Made by a program: the position numbers and the translations under genes
Assembly: GCA_002737105.1 (NCBI GenBank)
Contig: NSHO01000003.1
Span: forward strand, 1 to 36,343
DNA from: Flavobacteriales bacterium
Lineage (GTDB): Bacteria > Bacteroidota > Bacteroidia > Flavobacteriales > Flavobacteriaceae
Length of the DNA: 36,343 nucleotides
Direction: 5' to 3'
Notes under the pieces: model-generated
Database searches by the model: none
Seen by the model: the letters and a program-made list of their open reading frames with translations, nothing else
Told to the model about the DNA's origin: nothing
Part shown: one piece after another, positions 8,106 through 15,423 of the stretch
Numbering within the stretch: position 1 is the stretch's first letter
How the letters are laid out: every line of letters begins with the position of its first letter

Positions 8106-8705
8106 TTAAACCACCTTTTCATTTTGAAATAACAACTTAATATTTTCATAAGAATTACCTAAAGCGGCTTCAATTTCTGAAGGTTTCAACCAAACGGCTT
8201 TGGAGATTCCTTCTTTTTCTTGCGGACTAGTTACTCCAGTAAAATTGGTTTGCATTTTAAACCAATAGGTAATTTTCAATTTAAAAATTCCGTTTCGTTT
8301 AAATACATGATAGGTTTTTTGTAATTTTTCTGTAATTTTTAATCCTGAAACACCGGTTTCCTCTTCTACTTCTCTAATGGCTGCCTCTTCAATAGTTTCC
8401 TCTTTTTCAATACCGCCTTTTGGCAAATCCCATTTTCCGTTTCTAAAAATAAACAAAACTTCACCATTGGCATTAAATACTAAACCACCACCCGCTTTAG
8501 ACACAGGAATTTTAGATTTCAAAGTCTTCATAATTAACTTTTCATCTGAGTGATATAGGTAGGCACTTTGTATTTTATTCAAAAATAATTCGGAAATTAC
8601 TTTTGGAATATTTACTGTTTCTAACAGATAAATTTTGAAATTTGTTTCCTTTTCAAACGTATTTGTTAAAAAAAGTGGTTTCTCGTTTACAAAAACTTTA
8701 TACAT
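8106..8705 (-). CDS. NUDIX hydrolase with N-terminal extension
   Basis: Hydrolyses a nucleoside diphosphate linked to another moiety; the substrate is unknown. The 199 residues contain a complete NUDIX box, GGIEKEETIEEAAIREVEEETG (GX5EX7REUXEEXG, about 97-118 in this protein), preceded by the strand GGGLVFNANGEVLFIFRNGKWDLPKG typical of the fold. About 70 residues before it (MYKVFVNEKPLFL ...) form an extra domain I do not recognise but have the feel of the NUDIX proteins found beside pyrE in Flavobacteria. The start is ATG 8705: further upstream the frame would run into pyrE. Only 7 bp separate its start from the pyrE start, so its promoter must lie inside pyrE; no good -7 box is seen there. 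Confidence 0.85.
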   Translation of the reverse strand: MYKVFVNEKPLFLTNTFEKETNFKIYLLETVNIPKVISELFLNKIQSAYLYHSDEKLIMKTLKSKIPVSKAGGGLVFNANGEVLFIFRNGKWDLPKGGIEKEETIEEAAIREVEEETGVSGLKITEKLQKTYHVFKRNGIFKLKITYWFKMQTNFTGVTSPQEKEGISKAVWLKPSEIEAALGNSYENIKLLFQNEKVV

Positions 8706-8708
8706 TTG
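8701..8708 (+). promoter_or_regulatory. -7 box four nt before pyrE (leaderless candidate)
   Basis: TACATTTG (TAnnTTTG), with four bases (CAAT) between its last G and the pyrE ATG at 8713. It overlaps the NUDIX start codon on the other strand. The geometry is the same as for the helicase at 6281-6288. Confidence 0.5.
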
Positions 8709-8712
8709 CAAT

Positions 8713-9354
8713 ATGATATTTAACAACAACACAGCACAAAAAACAGCCGAATTGCTTTTACAAATAAACGCAATTAAATTAGAAACAAAAAATCATTTTA
8801 CATGGGCTTCTGGCTGGAAAAGTCCAATTTATTGTGATAACCGCGTAATTCTTTCGTTTCCAGCGGTTAGAAATTATATTAGAGATGAATTTGTAAAGCA
8901 AATTGAAGCAAAATTTGGTCGTCCTGATGTCATTGCAGGTGTAGCAACTGGTGCAATTGGGATTGGAATCTTAGTAGCAGAAGCCATGGGATTGCCTTTT
9001 GTTTATGTAAGACCAGAAGCAAAAAAGCATGGCAGACAAAATCAGGTAGAAGGTTTTTTGCAAAAAGGTCAGACCGTAATTGTAGTTGAAGATTTAATTT
9101 CAACTGGTGGCAGTAGTTTGATGGCGGTTGAAGCATTGCGTAATGAAGGCGCTAATGTAAAAGGAATGGCCGCAATATTTACATACGGATTTCCTATTTC
9201 TGAAGAGAAAATCGCAGAAGCAAAATTAGACGTATATACATTAAGTAATTACGAAAACTTAATTGAAAAAGCGGTTGAGAAAAAATATGTTTCAGAAGAA
9301 GAATTAGAAACACTACAATCTTGGAATAGTAATCCTAGCGAATGGGGGAAATAG
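8713..9354 (+). CDS. pyrE: Orotate phosphoribosyltransferase
   Basis: Fifth step of pyrimidine synthesis: orotate plus PRPP gives OMP. The 213-residue protein contains the PRPP-binding motif VIVVEDLISTGGSS and the conserved RPEAKKHGRQNQVEG loop with the catalytic lysine. The frame is open 26 codons further upstream, but this is the antisense of the NUDIX N-terminus; the ATG at 8713 gives the normal family start (MIFNNNTAQKTAELLLQINAIKL). The -7 box ends 4 nt before it. It is not clustered with other pyr genes. A strong hairpin terminator follows at 9399-9434. Confidence 0.95.
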   Translation: MIFNNNTAQKTAELLLQINAIKLETKNHFTWASGWKSPIYCDNRVILSFPAVRNYIRDEFVKQIEAKFGRPDVIAGVATGAIGIGILVAEAMGLPFVYVRPEAKKHGRQNQVEGFLQKGQTVIVVEDLISTGGSSLMAVEALRNEGANVKGMAAIFTYGFPISEEKIAEAKLDVYTLSNYENLIEKAVEKKYVSEEELETLQSWNSNPSEWGK

Positions 9355-9396
9355 TTTTTAGAATTTTAGATTTTTAGACAAATTAGAAAATTAGAC
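9355..9396 (+). repeat. Iterated 8-bp words after pyrE
   Basis: Directly after the pyrE stop the sequence repeats an 8-9-bp word (TTTTTAGA, ATTTTAGA, TTTTTAGA, CAAATTAGA, AAATTAGA). It is low-complexity intergenic filler similar in style to the other word repeats in this window. Confidence 0.5.
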
Positions 9397-9398
9397 AT

Positions 9399-9434
9399 AA
9401 AAAAAAGCAAATTCAAATGAATTTGCTTTTTTTT
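9399..9434. terminator. Terminator of pyrE (symmetrical)
   Basis: Perfect 16-nt arms (core GCAAATTC/GAATTTGC, flanked by A8 and T8) around the loop AAAT. It would work on both strands, serving pyrE and possibly the convergent cvfB-like gene. Confidence 0.85.
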
Positions 9435-9444
9435 AGATAAAATA

Positions 9445-9516
9445 TTTGTCAATCTGAACTTGTTTCAGATTCTCATCTGTATAATTAAGATTCTGAAACA
9501 AGTTCAGAATGACAAA
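9445..9516. repeat. REPIN-like doublet palindrome, copy 2
   Basis: Starts TTTGTC and ends GACAAA. It contains AATCTGAA/TTCAGATT around CTTGT (9451-9471) and ATTCTGAA/TTCAGAAT around ACAAG (9490-9510). The two 5-nt loops are complementary, so the halves can also pair as one long hairpin. Sits between convergent pyrE and the cvfB-like gene. Confidence 0.75.
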
Positions 9517-9522
9517 GCAAAG

Positions 9523-10350
9523 TTACACCAACTGAATACCTTCGTTATTAATATCAATCAATTTTTGTTTGTATAAACTTCCAATGGCTTTTTTAAATGT
9601 TTTTTTACTCATTTTCATAACCGATTTAATTTCTTCTGGATGACTGTTGTCATTCAATCGTAAAACGCCATCATTTTGTTTTAATGCTTCTAACACTTGC
9701 TGTGCGGAATCGTCAATGGCTTCAAAACCTTGTTTTTGGAAAGAAACATCAATTTTTCCGTCAGGGCGAATGGTTTTTATATAACCTTTTGTTTTATACC
9801 CTGGAGAAACGGTTTCAAAAACTTCATTTTGATACGCCAATCCTCTAAATTTTAAGTTAATAATTACGTTGATTCCGATTTCAGTTATGTGAGAAACCAT
9901 TAAATCTACTTCTTGTCCGACTTCAATATCTAAAGGTTCTTTATCTAAAAACTGGTTGATTTTACTTGATGCCGCTAACCTACCCGTTTGTTTGTCTAAA
10001 TACATCGTTACAATATAACGCTTGTCTTTTTCCATTGGGCGGGCTTGTTCTTTAAACGGGACAAACAAATCTTTTTCCATTCCCCAATTTAAAAAAGCAC
10101 CAAATTTATTGATGTAATTTACTTGTAAAACAGCAAACGAATTTAAGGTAATTAAAGGTTTTAAAGTGGTTGCCACTGGACGTTCTTCGTGATCTAAATA
10201 TACAAAAACCGTTAAGTCATCGCCTATTGCAAAATCATTTGGAACATATTTATTTGGTAATAAAACATCATCGGTTTCATTTACTAAAAACAAACCTACT
10301 TTTGTTTCTCTATCTATTTTTAATGTGTGATACACACCTATTTGCAACAT
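9523..10350 (-). CDS. CvfB-like S1 RNA-binding protein
   Basis: The 275 residues match the CvfB (YitL) architecture: S1-type OB folds at the N-terminus (MLQIGVYHTLKI ... VGLFLVNETDDVLLPNKYVP), further S1 domains (VLQVNYINKFGAFLNWGMEKDLFVPFKEQ and VSPGYKTKGYIKTIRPDGKIDVSFQ), and a C-terminal winged helix (HPEEIKSVMKMSKKTFKKAIGSLYKQKLI). CvfB affects virulence-factor expression in Staphylococcus aureus; in Flavobacteria its role is unknown, presumably RNA binding in the cytoplasm. Start ATG 10350; the stop of the upstream antiporter gene is only one base away, so it is translated from the same transcript. A REPIN-like repeat and the pyrE terminator lie beyond its 3' end. Confidence 0.85.
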   Translation of the reverse strand: MLQIGVYHTLKIDRETKVGLFLVNETDDVLLPNKYVPNDFAIGDDLTVFVYLDHEERPVATTLKPLITLNSFAVLQVNYINKFGAFLNWGMEKDLFVPFKEQARPMEKDKRYIVTMYLDKQTGRLAASSKINQFLDKEPLDIEVGQEVDLMVSHITEIGINVIINLKFRGLAYQNEVFETVSPGYKTKGYIKTIRPDGKIDVSFQKQGFEAIDDSAQQVLEALKQNDGVLRLNDNSHPEEIKSVMKMSKKTFKKAIGSLYKQKLIDINNEGIQLV

Positions 10351-10351
10351 G

Positions 10352-12589
10352 TTATGGTTTTATTATTAAAAGTGATGGCGTATTATTTAACCATACACTT
10401 CTTGTATCTATTAGTTTTTTCCAACTATCAATACTCATGATTAATAAATCTTGTTCTTTTAAGAAATCTTTTTCTAATTTTGAAGAATGAATCACTTTCA
10501 CATTTTCGTGAGTAATTTTATTTTTCTCATTTACGATATCATATGTATCAAAAATTGATATCTTGGCTTGAGAATTCTTTTTCAATAATTTTACGTAATC
10601 CAATAAAAATTGGTCTTCATTATTAAACAAAATCACTGAAATATTTTCTGTTTGGGTTAGCTCTTTATCAACAAAAATTCCTAAAGGCACTTCTGTTTTA
10701 TTGATAATAGCTTGGGTTTTATCATCAAAATAATTGACTTCAAATAATTTTTCTTTACCTGTAAACGTATTTAATAAATTTTCAGGATTTATAATTTTAG
10801 ATGTAATTCCTAATACTTTTCCTAAAAGTGTGCCTTCAAAAATAGACGAACCAATATTAATCAATAAGAAATTAAATTCACCTTTATTACTCACTTCTAC
10901 AATATCCGAATCGATGTCACGTGACGCTTTAAATAGTGTTTCAATATTTCTATTTAACTTAGTGGCTTCTTTTAATACAGGTTTAAAGCTTTCTCGTTCA
11001 TATTCTTCAATTTTATACGGATTTACCTCATTTGTAGAAGAAATATACAAAGCCGTTATAGATTGCTTTTCCTTTTCTAAACTAATAAAATTATTTGCTA
11101 TTTTCAATAATGGTTTTCCGTCTTCTGGATTTTCAAACGAAACCAAAACTTTATAATCTAAATTCTCAGAAGTATTTGGAACAATAGTTTTTTGTTTTTT
11201 GAAAATAAAATCAATTAAATTTAAAGCAGGACCAGTCATAAATGTAGTTGCCAAAGCCATAATAACCATCATAGCAAATATTTTTGGTGACAAAACACCT
11301 AATTCTAATCCAATATTTAGGACAATAAGTTCCATTAAGCCACGTGTATTCATAAATGCACCTAATGTTAAACTGTCTTTCCAATTTTGACCTACATATC
11401 TGGCGGTTAAAGTACTGCTCATAAATTTTGCACCAACTGCAACCAGCACTATTATTCCGGTAGTTTTCCATAAGTATTCTGTATTTAACAAACCTATTTT
11501 AGTATTTAATCCTGTTACTACAAAAAACAAGGGTAGCAGCACAACTAAGGAAACATCCTCGACCTTTTCAATAAATATATTTCTAAATTTCATGTTGTCT
11601 GGCATAATGACACCTGCAACAAATGCGCCTACTAATGCGTGAATACCAATAATTTCGGTTAAATAAGATGAAATTAATAATGTTACAAAGAAAATTGCTA
11701 CAACCGGTTTTGTAATTTTTTCAGCTGAATTGTATAAATTACCAATGCGTTTTAAAAATGGTCTAACTAATACTAACATTAATAAAATATAAGTAATCGC
11801 CATACCGATAATAAATAATGAACTAGCTACTGAGCCAGCCTTTACAATTGCAATAACTGCTGCTAATAAACACCATGCAGTAATATCGTCAATGGCTGCA
11901 CAAGTAATAACTAAAGCACCAATTTTTGTTTTTTGTAGTCCTCTCTCTTGAACGATTCTTGCCAATACAGGAAATGCAGCAATGCTCATTGCTACACCTA
12001 AAAACAATCCAAATGAGATAAATGGAACACCTTCGGGAGCAAACTCCTTATATAATAATGTGGCTAAAACGAGTCCTAGTGCATAGGAAATAATAATACT
12101 AGTATGACTGATTATAAATGCTTCTTTAACTTTGGTGCGCAGAACTTTTAAATCTAATTCCATTCCAACAACAAACATGAAAAAAATCAAACCAATTTGG
12201 CTTAAAAATTTTAAATTTACTATAGATTCTGGTGGAAATAATATTGGAAATAAATCTGGAAAATAAGTACCAAATAAAGAAGGTCCTAAAGCAATCCCTG
12301 CTAACATTTCACCAATTACTGATGGCTGTCCGATTTTTCGACAAATCCATCCAAAAATTCTAGCGACAAATATTATGGTCACAATTTGAGCCAATAAAAT
12401 GGCTAATGGATGAAATATATTGTTTAATATAGAATTAATAAATTCATTTACATAATCATGCTTCGCAATAAATTTATCAGAAACTTTACCAATTTCTAAA
12501 GCTTTCCCTCTTAATAAAATAGAATATATTAGTCCAGAAAAAACAACTAGAATTGTAACATAGAAAATCGAATTTTTATAATTCTTCAT
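10352..12589 (-). CDS. CPA2-family cation:proton antiporter with USP-like tail
   Basis: Inner-membrane exchanger of K+ or Na+ for H+. The 745-residue protein has an initial hydrophobic segment (residues about 8-26), a Na+/H+ exchanger domain of roughly a dozen helices (about 55-440; IGEMLAGIALGPSLFG, MELDLKVLRTK, CAAIDDITAW with the Asp pair, LNTRG-like MNTRGLMELIVLNIGLELG), and a hydrophilic C-terminal domain (about 470-745) with a universal-stress-protein feel (YKVLVSFENPEDGKPLLKIANN). No TrkA-N domain is seen. The start is ATG 12589; a TTG codon sits directly before it. It lies 18 nt after the rhodanese gene and one base before the cvfB-like gene. The ion transported cannot be told from sequence. 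Confidence 0.88.
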   Translation of the reverse strand: MKNYKNSIFYVTILVVFSGLIYSILLRGKALEIGKVSDKFIAKHDYVNEFINSILNNIFHPLAILLAQIVTIIFVARIFGWICRKIGQPSVIGEMLAGIALGPSLFGTYFPDLFPILFPPESIVNLKFLSQIGLIFFMFVVGMELDLKVLRTKVKEAFIISHTSIIISYALGLVLATLLYKEFAPEGVPFISFGLFLGVAMSIAAFPVLARIVQERGLQKTKIGALVITCAAIDDITAWCLLAAVIAIVKAGSVASSLFIIGMAITYILLMLVLVRPFLKRIGNLYNSAEKITKPVVAIFFVTLLISSYLTEIIGIHALVGAFVAGVIMPDNMKFRNIFIEKVEDVSLVVLLPLFFVVTGLNTKIGLLNTEYLWKTTGIIVLVAVGAKFMSSTLTARYVGQNWKDSLTLGAFMNTRGLMELIVLNIGLELGVLSPKIFAMMVIMALATTFMTGPALNLIDFIFKKQKTIVPNTSENLDYKVLVSFENPEDGKPLLKIANNFISLEKEKQSITALYISSTNEVNPYKIEEYERESFKPVLKEATKLNRNIETLFKASRDIDSDIVEVSNKGEFNFLLINIGSSIFEGTLLGKVLGITSKIINPENLLNTFTGKEKLFEVNYFDDKTQAIINKTEVPLGIFVDKELTQTENISVILFNNEDQFLLDYVKLLKKNSQAKISIFDTYDIVNEKNKITHENVKVIHSSKLEKDFLKEQDLLIMSIDSWKKLIDTRSVWLNNTPSLLIIKP

Positions 12590-12607
12590 CAAGCAACTTT
12601 GCTAAAT

Positions 12608-12916
12608 TTAATTTTCAATAGGGCCTTCCCATTGCGAAATGCCTCCTACAAGATTATAAACATTATCAAAACCCAATTGTTTCATAATACCACATGCTTG
12701 TGCACTTCTACTTCCAGCTAAGCAATAAACAAAATAGGTTTTTTCTTTATCTAATTCTTCTACTTGGTAAATAAAACCTTGACCTTTATATATATCGATA
12801 TTTATAGCTTCCGGAATGAAACCGTTTGCTACTTCTTCTTCTGTTCTTACGTCTAATATAGCGGCATTCTCAGTGGTTAAAAAACCTTCCCACCACTCTT
12901 TTTGTTCTAGATTCAT
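12608..12916 (-). CDS. Single-domain rhodanese
   Basis: The 102 residues form one rhodanese domain. The catalytic loop is CLAGSRS (CxxGxRS) preceded by YFVY, with the entry motif ILDVRTEEEVANGFIPEAINID and the C-terminal VYNLVGGISQW. Single-domain rhodaneses carry a sulfane sulfur or act as sulfurtransferases in the cytoplasm; no signal peptide is present. The chosen start is ATG 12916, two codons inside a GTG-started frame, and a -7 box lies 18 nt upstream. It is first in an operon with the antiporter and the CvfB-like protein; that association has no obvious functional logic. Confidence 0.9.
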   Translation of the reverse strand: MNLEQKEWWEGFLTTENAAILDVRTEEEVANGFIPEAINIDIYKGQGFIYQVEELDKEKTYFVYCLAGSRSAQACGIMKQLGFDNVYNLVGGISQWEGPIEN

Positions 12917-12933
12917 ATACACTTAATTTTCCT

Positions 12934-12941
12934 CAAATTTA
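12934..12941 (-). promoter_or_regulatory. -7 box for the rhodanese-antiporter-CvfB operon
   Basis: Minus-strand TAAATTTG (TAnnTTTG), 17 nt from the ATG at 12916. Confidence 0.45.
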
Positions 12942-13038
12942 CAATAAGAATTTAGATATAAAAATTTATTTTCTTTCGTCAACCTCTAATTATTGCATTT
13001 TATTAATTTTTTGAAAATTTAACATTAATTTAATAACG

Positions 13039-13052
13039 TTTGTATATACAAA
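13039..13052. promoter_or_regulatory. Operator-like palindrome 1 upstream of marR
   Basis: TTTGTATATACAAA is a perfect 14-bp palindrome. Its centre is 32 bp (about three helical turns) from that of the related site at 13071-13084. Probably a binding site for the MarR protein encoded next to it; this is inference from position and symmetry. Confidence 0.5.
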
Positions 13053-13066
13053 TAAAATATTTGTAT

Positions 13067-13074
13067 TACATTTG
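13067..13074 (+). promoter_or_regulatory. -7 box for the marR operon
   Basis: TACATTTG (TAnnTTTG), 21 nt before the marR ATG at 13096. Its last four bases are also the first four of operator-like site 2, so binding there would block transcription. Confidence 0.5.
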
Positions 13075-13084
13075 TACTTACAAA
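13071..13084. promoter_or_regulatory. Operator-like palindrome 2, overlapping the marR promoter
   Basis: TTTGTACTTACAAA has the same 6-bp arms (TTTGTA/TACAAA) as site 1, with one asymmetric pair in the centre. It covers the end of the -7 box and the expected transcription start. Confidence 0.5.
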
Positions 13085-13095
13085 TAAAAATAGTA

Positions 13096-13548
13096 ATGAA
13101 AATTGAAGGAGAAATAAAAAGTACCGTTGAATTATCTTTAGCAAAAAAGGTAATTTTAAATTTATCTTTTTCGAAAAGTATTGTTGCAGATCGTTTTTTA
13201 GAAATATTAAAACCATTTGATTTATCCAGCGAACAATATAATGTATTACGCATTTTGAGAGGTCAAAAAGGAAAACCAGCAAATATGTCAGTAATACAAG
13301 AACGGATGATTTCAAAAAACAGTAATACTACACGATTGGTAGACAAATTAATCATAAAAGAATTAGTTATTCGGAAAATTTGTCCGTCAAACAAAAGAAA
13401 AATGGAAATAACAATTACAGAAAAAGGTTTGGAAATTTTAAAAAAATTAGATCCAATAGTAATTGAATACGAAAATAGTTTAGCAAAAAATTTAACAACA
13501 GAAGAATTAACATTATTAAATAATTTATTAGAAAAGTACAGAAATTAA
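13096..13548 (+). CDS. MarR-family transcriptional regulator
   Basis: The 150-residue protein has the MarR winged-helix layout: an N-terminal dimerisation helix, then PFDLSSEQYNVLRILRGQKG, the recognition helix region MISKNSNTTRLVDKLIIKELV, the wing IRKICPSNKRKMEITITEKGLEIL, and a C-terminal dimerisation helix. MarR proteins are usually repressors of their own operon and release DNA on binding a small ligand or oxidation; the only Cys is in the wing (RKICPSN). The start is ATG 13096; a TTG eight codons earlier lies in the promoter and is rejected. The nitroreductase gene begins two bases after the stop, so the two are cotranscribed. Two palindromes over the promoter suggest autoregulation. 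Confidence 0.9.
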   Translation: MKIEGEIKSTVELSLAKKVILNLSFSKSIVADRFLEILKPFDLSSEQYNVLRILRGQKGKPANMSVIQERMISKNSNTTRLVDKLIIKELVIRKICPSNKRKMEITITEKGLEILKKLDPIVIEYENSLAKNLTTEELTLLNNLLEKYRN

Positions 13549-13550
13549 TT

Positions 13551-14183
13551 ATGAGCACATTTATTGAAAATCAAAACTGGCGTTACGCTACCAAAAAATT
13601 TAACAGCGAAAAAAAAATTTCTAACTCAGATTTAGAAATTTTAAAAGAAGCCATTCAGTTAAGTACTTCATCTTATGGATTACAACCTTACAAAGTTATA
13701 ATTGTTGAAAATGAAGAAATTAGAAAACAATTGCAACCAGCATCTTGGGGACAAAGTCAAATTACAGACGCTTCTCACCTATTTGTATTTGCAAGTATTA
13801 CTAATGTAGACTCCGCTTACATAAATAATTTTGTAGAGAATATGGCAAAAACTAGAAATATTCCAGTAGAAAGTATAAAAGCTTATGCTGATTTTATGAT
13901 TGGTAATATCACTACTTTATCTCCAGAAAAACAATTTATTTGGTCACAAAAACAGGCGTATTTGGCATTAGGCAACTTATTAAATGCAGCTGCCGAATTG
14001 AAAATTGATGTTACGCCGATGGAAGGTTTTATTCCTGAACAATATAACGAAATTTTAGGTTTAACCGAAAAAGGTTTATCTGCTACTCTTGTGGCAACAA
14101 TTGGTTACAGGGACGATGAAGATGCTACACAGCATTATGCAAAAGTTAGAAAACCAATATCTGAATTATTTGAATCAATTTAA
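13551..14183 (+). CDS. Nitroreductase-family NAD(P)H-dependent oxidoreductase
   Basis: FMN-dependent reductase of quinones, nitro compounds or other electrophiles. The 210-residue protein shows the family layout: N-terminal WRYATKKFNSEKKIS (the R-x-x-x-K-F FMN phosphate region), LSTSSYGLQPYKVIIV, and the later FMN-binding part KQAYLALGNLLNAAAELKIDVTPMEGF ... VATIGYRDDED. It resembles the NfsB/YdgI type found with MarR regulators. ATG start two bases after marR; yceI follows after 20 nt. The operon arrangement implies it is induced by a compound sensed by MarR; the substrate cannot be predicted. Confidence 0.9.
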   Translation: MSTFIENQNWRYATKKFNSEKKISNSDLEILKEAIQLSTSSYGLQPYKVIIVENEEIRKQLQPASWGQSQITDASHLFVFASITNVDSAYINNFVENMAKTRNIPVESIKAYADFMIGNITTLSPEKQFIWSQKQAYLALGNLLNAAAELKIDVTPMEGFIPEQYNEILGLTEKGLSATLVATIGYRDDEDATQHYAKVRKPISELFESI

Positions 14184-14203
14184 TAACTAAATATTTAACA
14201 AAC

Positions 14204-14773
14204 ATGAGAAATTTAAAAACAATTGCGTTAGCATTAGTAACATTGGCAACATTTACAGTAAACGCACAACAAACAAAAAAAATCGATGCAGCAAAAAGCG
14301 GAATCGTTTGGACAGGTAAAAAAGTAACAGGTTCGCACACTGGAACTATTGGTTTACAAAGTGGTGCATTAGTATTTGATGGGAAAGTATTAAAAGGTGG
14401 AACATTCTCAGTTGATATGACTACAATTAGTACTACAGATTTAAAGCCAGGTCAAGGAAAAGAAAGTTTAGATGGCCATTTAAGAGCAGAAGACTTTTTT
14501 GGTGTTGAAAAGCATAAAACAGCTAACTTAGTTTTCAAAACAATTAGTGGAAAAGGTAATGGATTATATACTGTAACTGCTGATTTAACTATCAAAGCAA
14601 TTACTAAACGAATTACTTTTGACATTACAGTTAAAGGCGATACTGCTACTACTACTTTAAAAGTAGACAGAACAAAATATGATATCAAATACGGTTCTGG
14701 TTCATTTTTCTCAGACTTAGGAGACAAAACAATTAGTGACGATTTTGAATTAAAAGTTAATTTAACTTGGTAA
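14204..14773 (+). CDS. YceI-family periplasmic lipid-binding protein
   Basis: The 189-residue protein has a Sec signal (MRNLKTIALALVTLATFTVNA, then QQ) and a YceI lipocalin-like beta barrel: KIDAAKSGIVWTGKKVTGSHTGTI, GGTFSVDMTTISTTDL, LDGHLRAEDFFGVEKHKTANLVFKT and the final FSDLGDKTISDDFELKVNL. YceI proteins bind polyprenyl or isoprenoid-quinone-like molecules in their barrel. Being in one operon with a MarR regulator and an FMN reductase hints at a quinone-related response, but that is inference. A GNRA-loop terminator follows directly. Confidence 0.93.
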   Translation: MRNLKTIALALVTLATFTVNAQQTKKIDAAKSGIVWTGKKVTGSHTGTIGLQSGALVFDGKVLKGGTFSVDMTTISTTDLKPGQGKESLDGHLRAEDFFGVEKHKTANLVFKTISGKGNGLYTVTADLTIKAITKRITFDITVKGDTATTTLKVDRTKYDIKYGSGSFFSDLGDKTISDDFELKVNLTW

Positions 14774-14791
14774 TTCAAAACTAGAATAAAC

Positions 14792-14821
14792 AAAAAAGTC
14801 CTGAGAAATCAGGACTTTTTT
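14792..14821. terminator. Terminator of the marR-nitroreductase-yceI operon
   Basis: Arms AAAAAAGTCCTGA (14792-14804) and TCAGGACTTTTTT (14809-14821) around a GAAA tetraloop. A run of T on one side and A on the other makes it usable for the convergent DUF1573 gene too. Confidence 0.9.
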
Positions 14822-14835
14822 AATGTTAATTATTT

Positions 14836-15267
14836 TTATTTAGATACTGGACCAGCAGGTTTTTTCTCTAAAATACTTTTCTCTTCCTTTACTAAAACCG
14901 TTCCTTTAATTCGTAAAGCAACCATTCCGTTTTCTTTGTTCACCGCATTAGTATCAACTGTAATTGTTTTACTAATTGGCCCTGGATTCATATTGTATTG
15001 TACTTCAATAACACCTGTTTTTCCTGGAGCAATTGGTTCTTTAGAAAAACTCGGAACCGTACAACCACAACTACTTTTTGCATCTTTAATAATCAAAGGC
15101 ACATCACCGATGTTAGTAAATTCAAAAGTTCTTTTTCCAGAATCTACGCCCTTGTATACTTCGCCATAATTAATGGTTTCTTCTTTAAATTCAATTTTAG
15201 CCCCACTTTGTGCCTCAGAACTAAAACCTGCTAACATCAAAACTAAAATAAGTGCTAATTTTTTCAT
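14836..15267 (-). CDS. DUF1573 exported protein
   Basis: The 143-residue protein has a signal peptide (MKKLALILVLMLAGFSSEAQ) and one DUF1573 domain, an immunoglobulin-like fold related to ASPM-SPD-2-Hydin domains: IEFKEETINYGEVYKGVDSGKRTFEFTN, VPLIIKDAKSSCGCTVPSFSKEPIAPGKTGVIEVQYN. The SCGCT motif is the family hallmark. These proteins are abundant in Bacteroidota envelopes; no precise function is known. The C-terminal tail (KSILEKKPAGPVSK) looks disordered. Monocistronic, convergent with yceI and sharing its terminator; divergent from valS. Confidence 0.9.
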   Translation of the reverse strand: MKKLALILVLMLAGFSSEAQSGAKIEFKEETINYGEVYKGVDSGKRTFEFTNIGDVPLIIKDAKSSCGCTVPSFSKEPIAPGKTGVIEVQYNMNPGPISKTITVDTNAVNKENGMVALRIKGTVLVKEEKSILEKKPAGPVSK

Positions 15268-15356
15268 TTTTATATAAATTTGATAATTGTAAAAATATGT
15301 TATTTAATCTAATTAACAAAAAGTAAATACATTTTTTTTATTCTGTTTTATATAAT

Positions 15357-15364
15357 TACTTTTG
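15357..15364 (+). promoter_or_regulatory. -7 box for valS
   Basis: TACTTTTG (TAnnTTTG), 59 nt before the valS ATG. The 55-nt leader shows no T-box or other riboswitch structure that I can recognise. Confidence 0.4.
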
Positions 15365-15423
15365 CAGATATAATTCAAAAACTATACCAAAAGACACATT
15401 TTTTTACTGTAAACAAAATATAA

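Noticed and set aside
15365..15423. T-box or other riboswitch in the valS leader
   Set aside because: The leader is only about 55 nt with no hairpin-terminator or T-box core.
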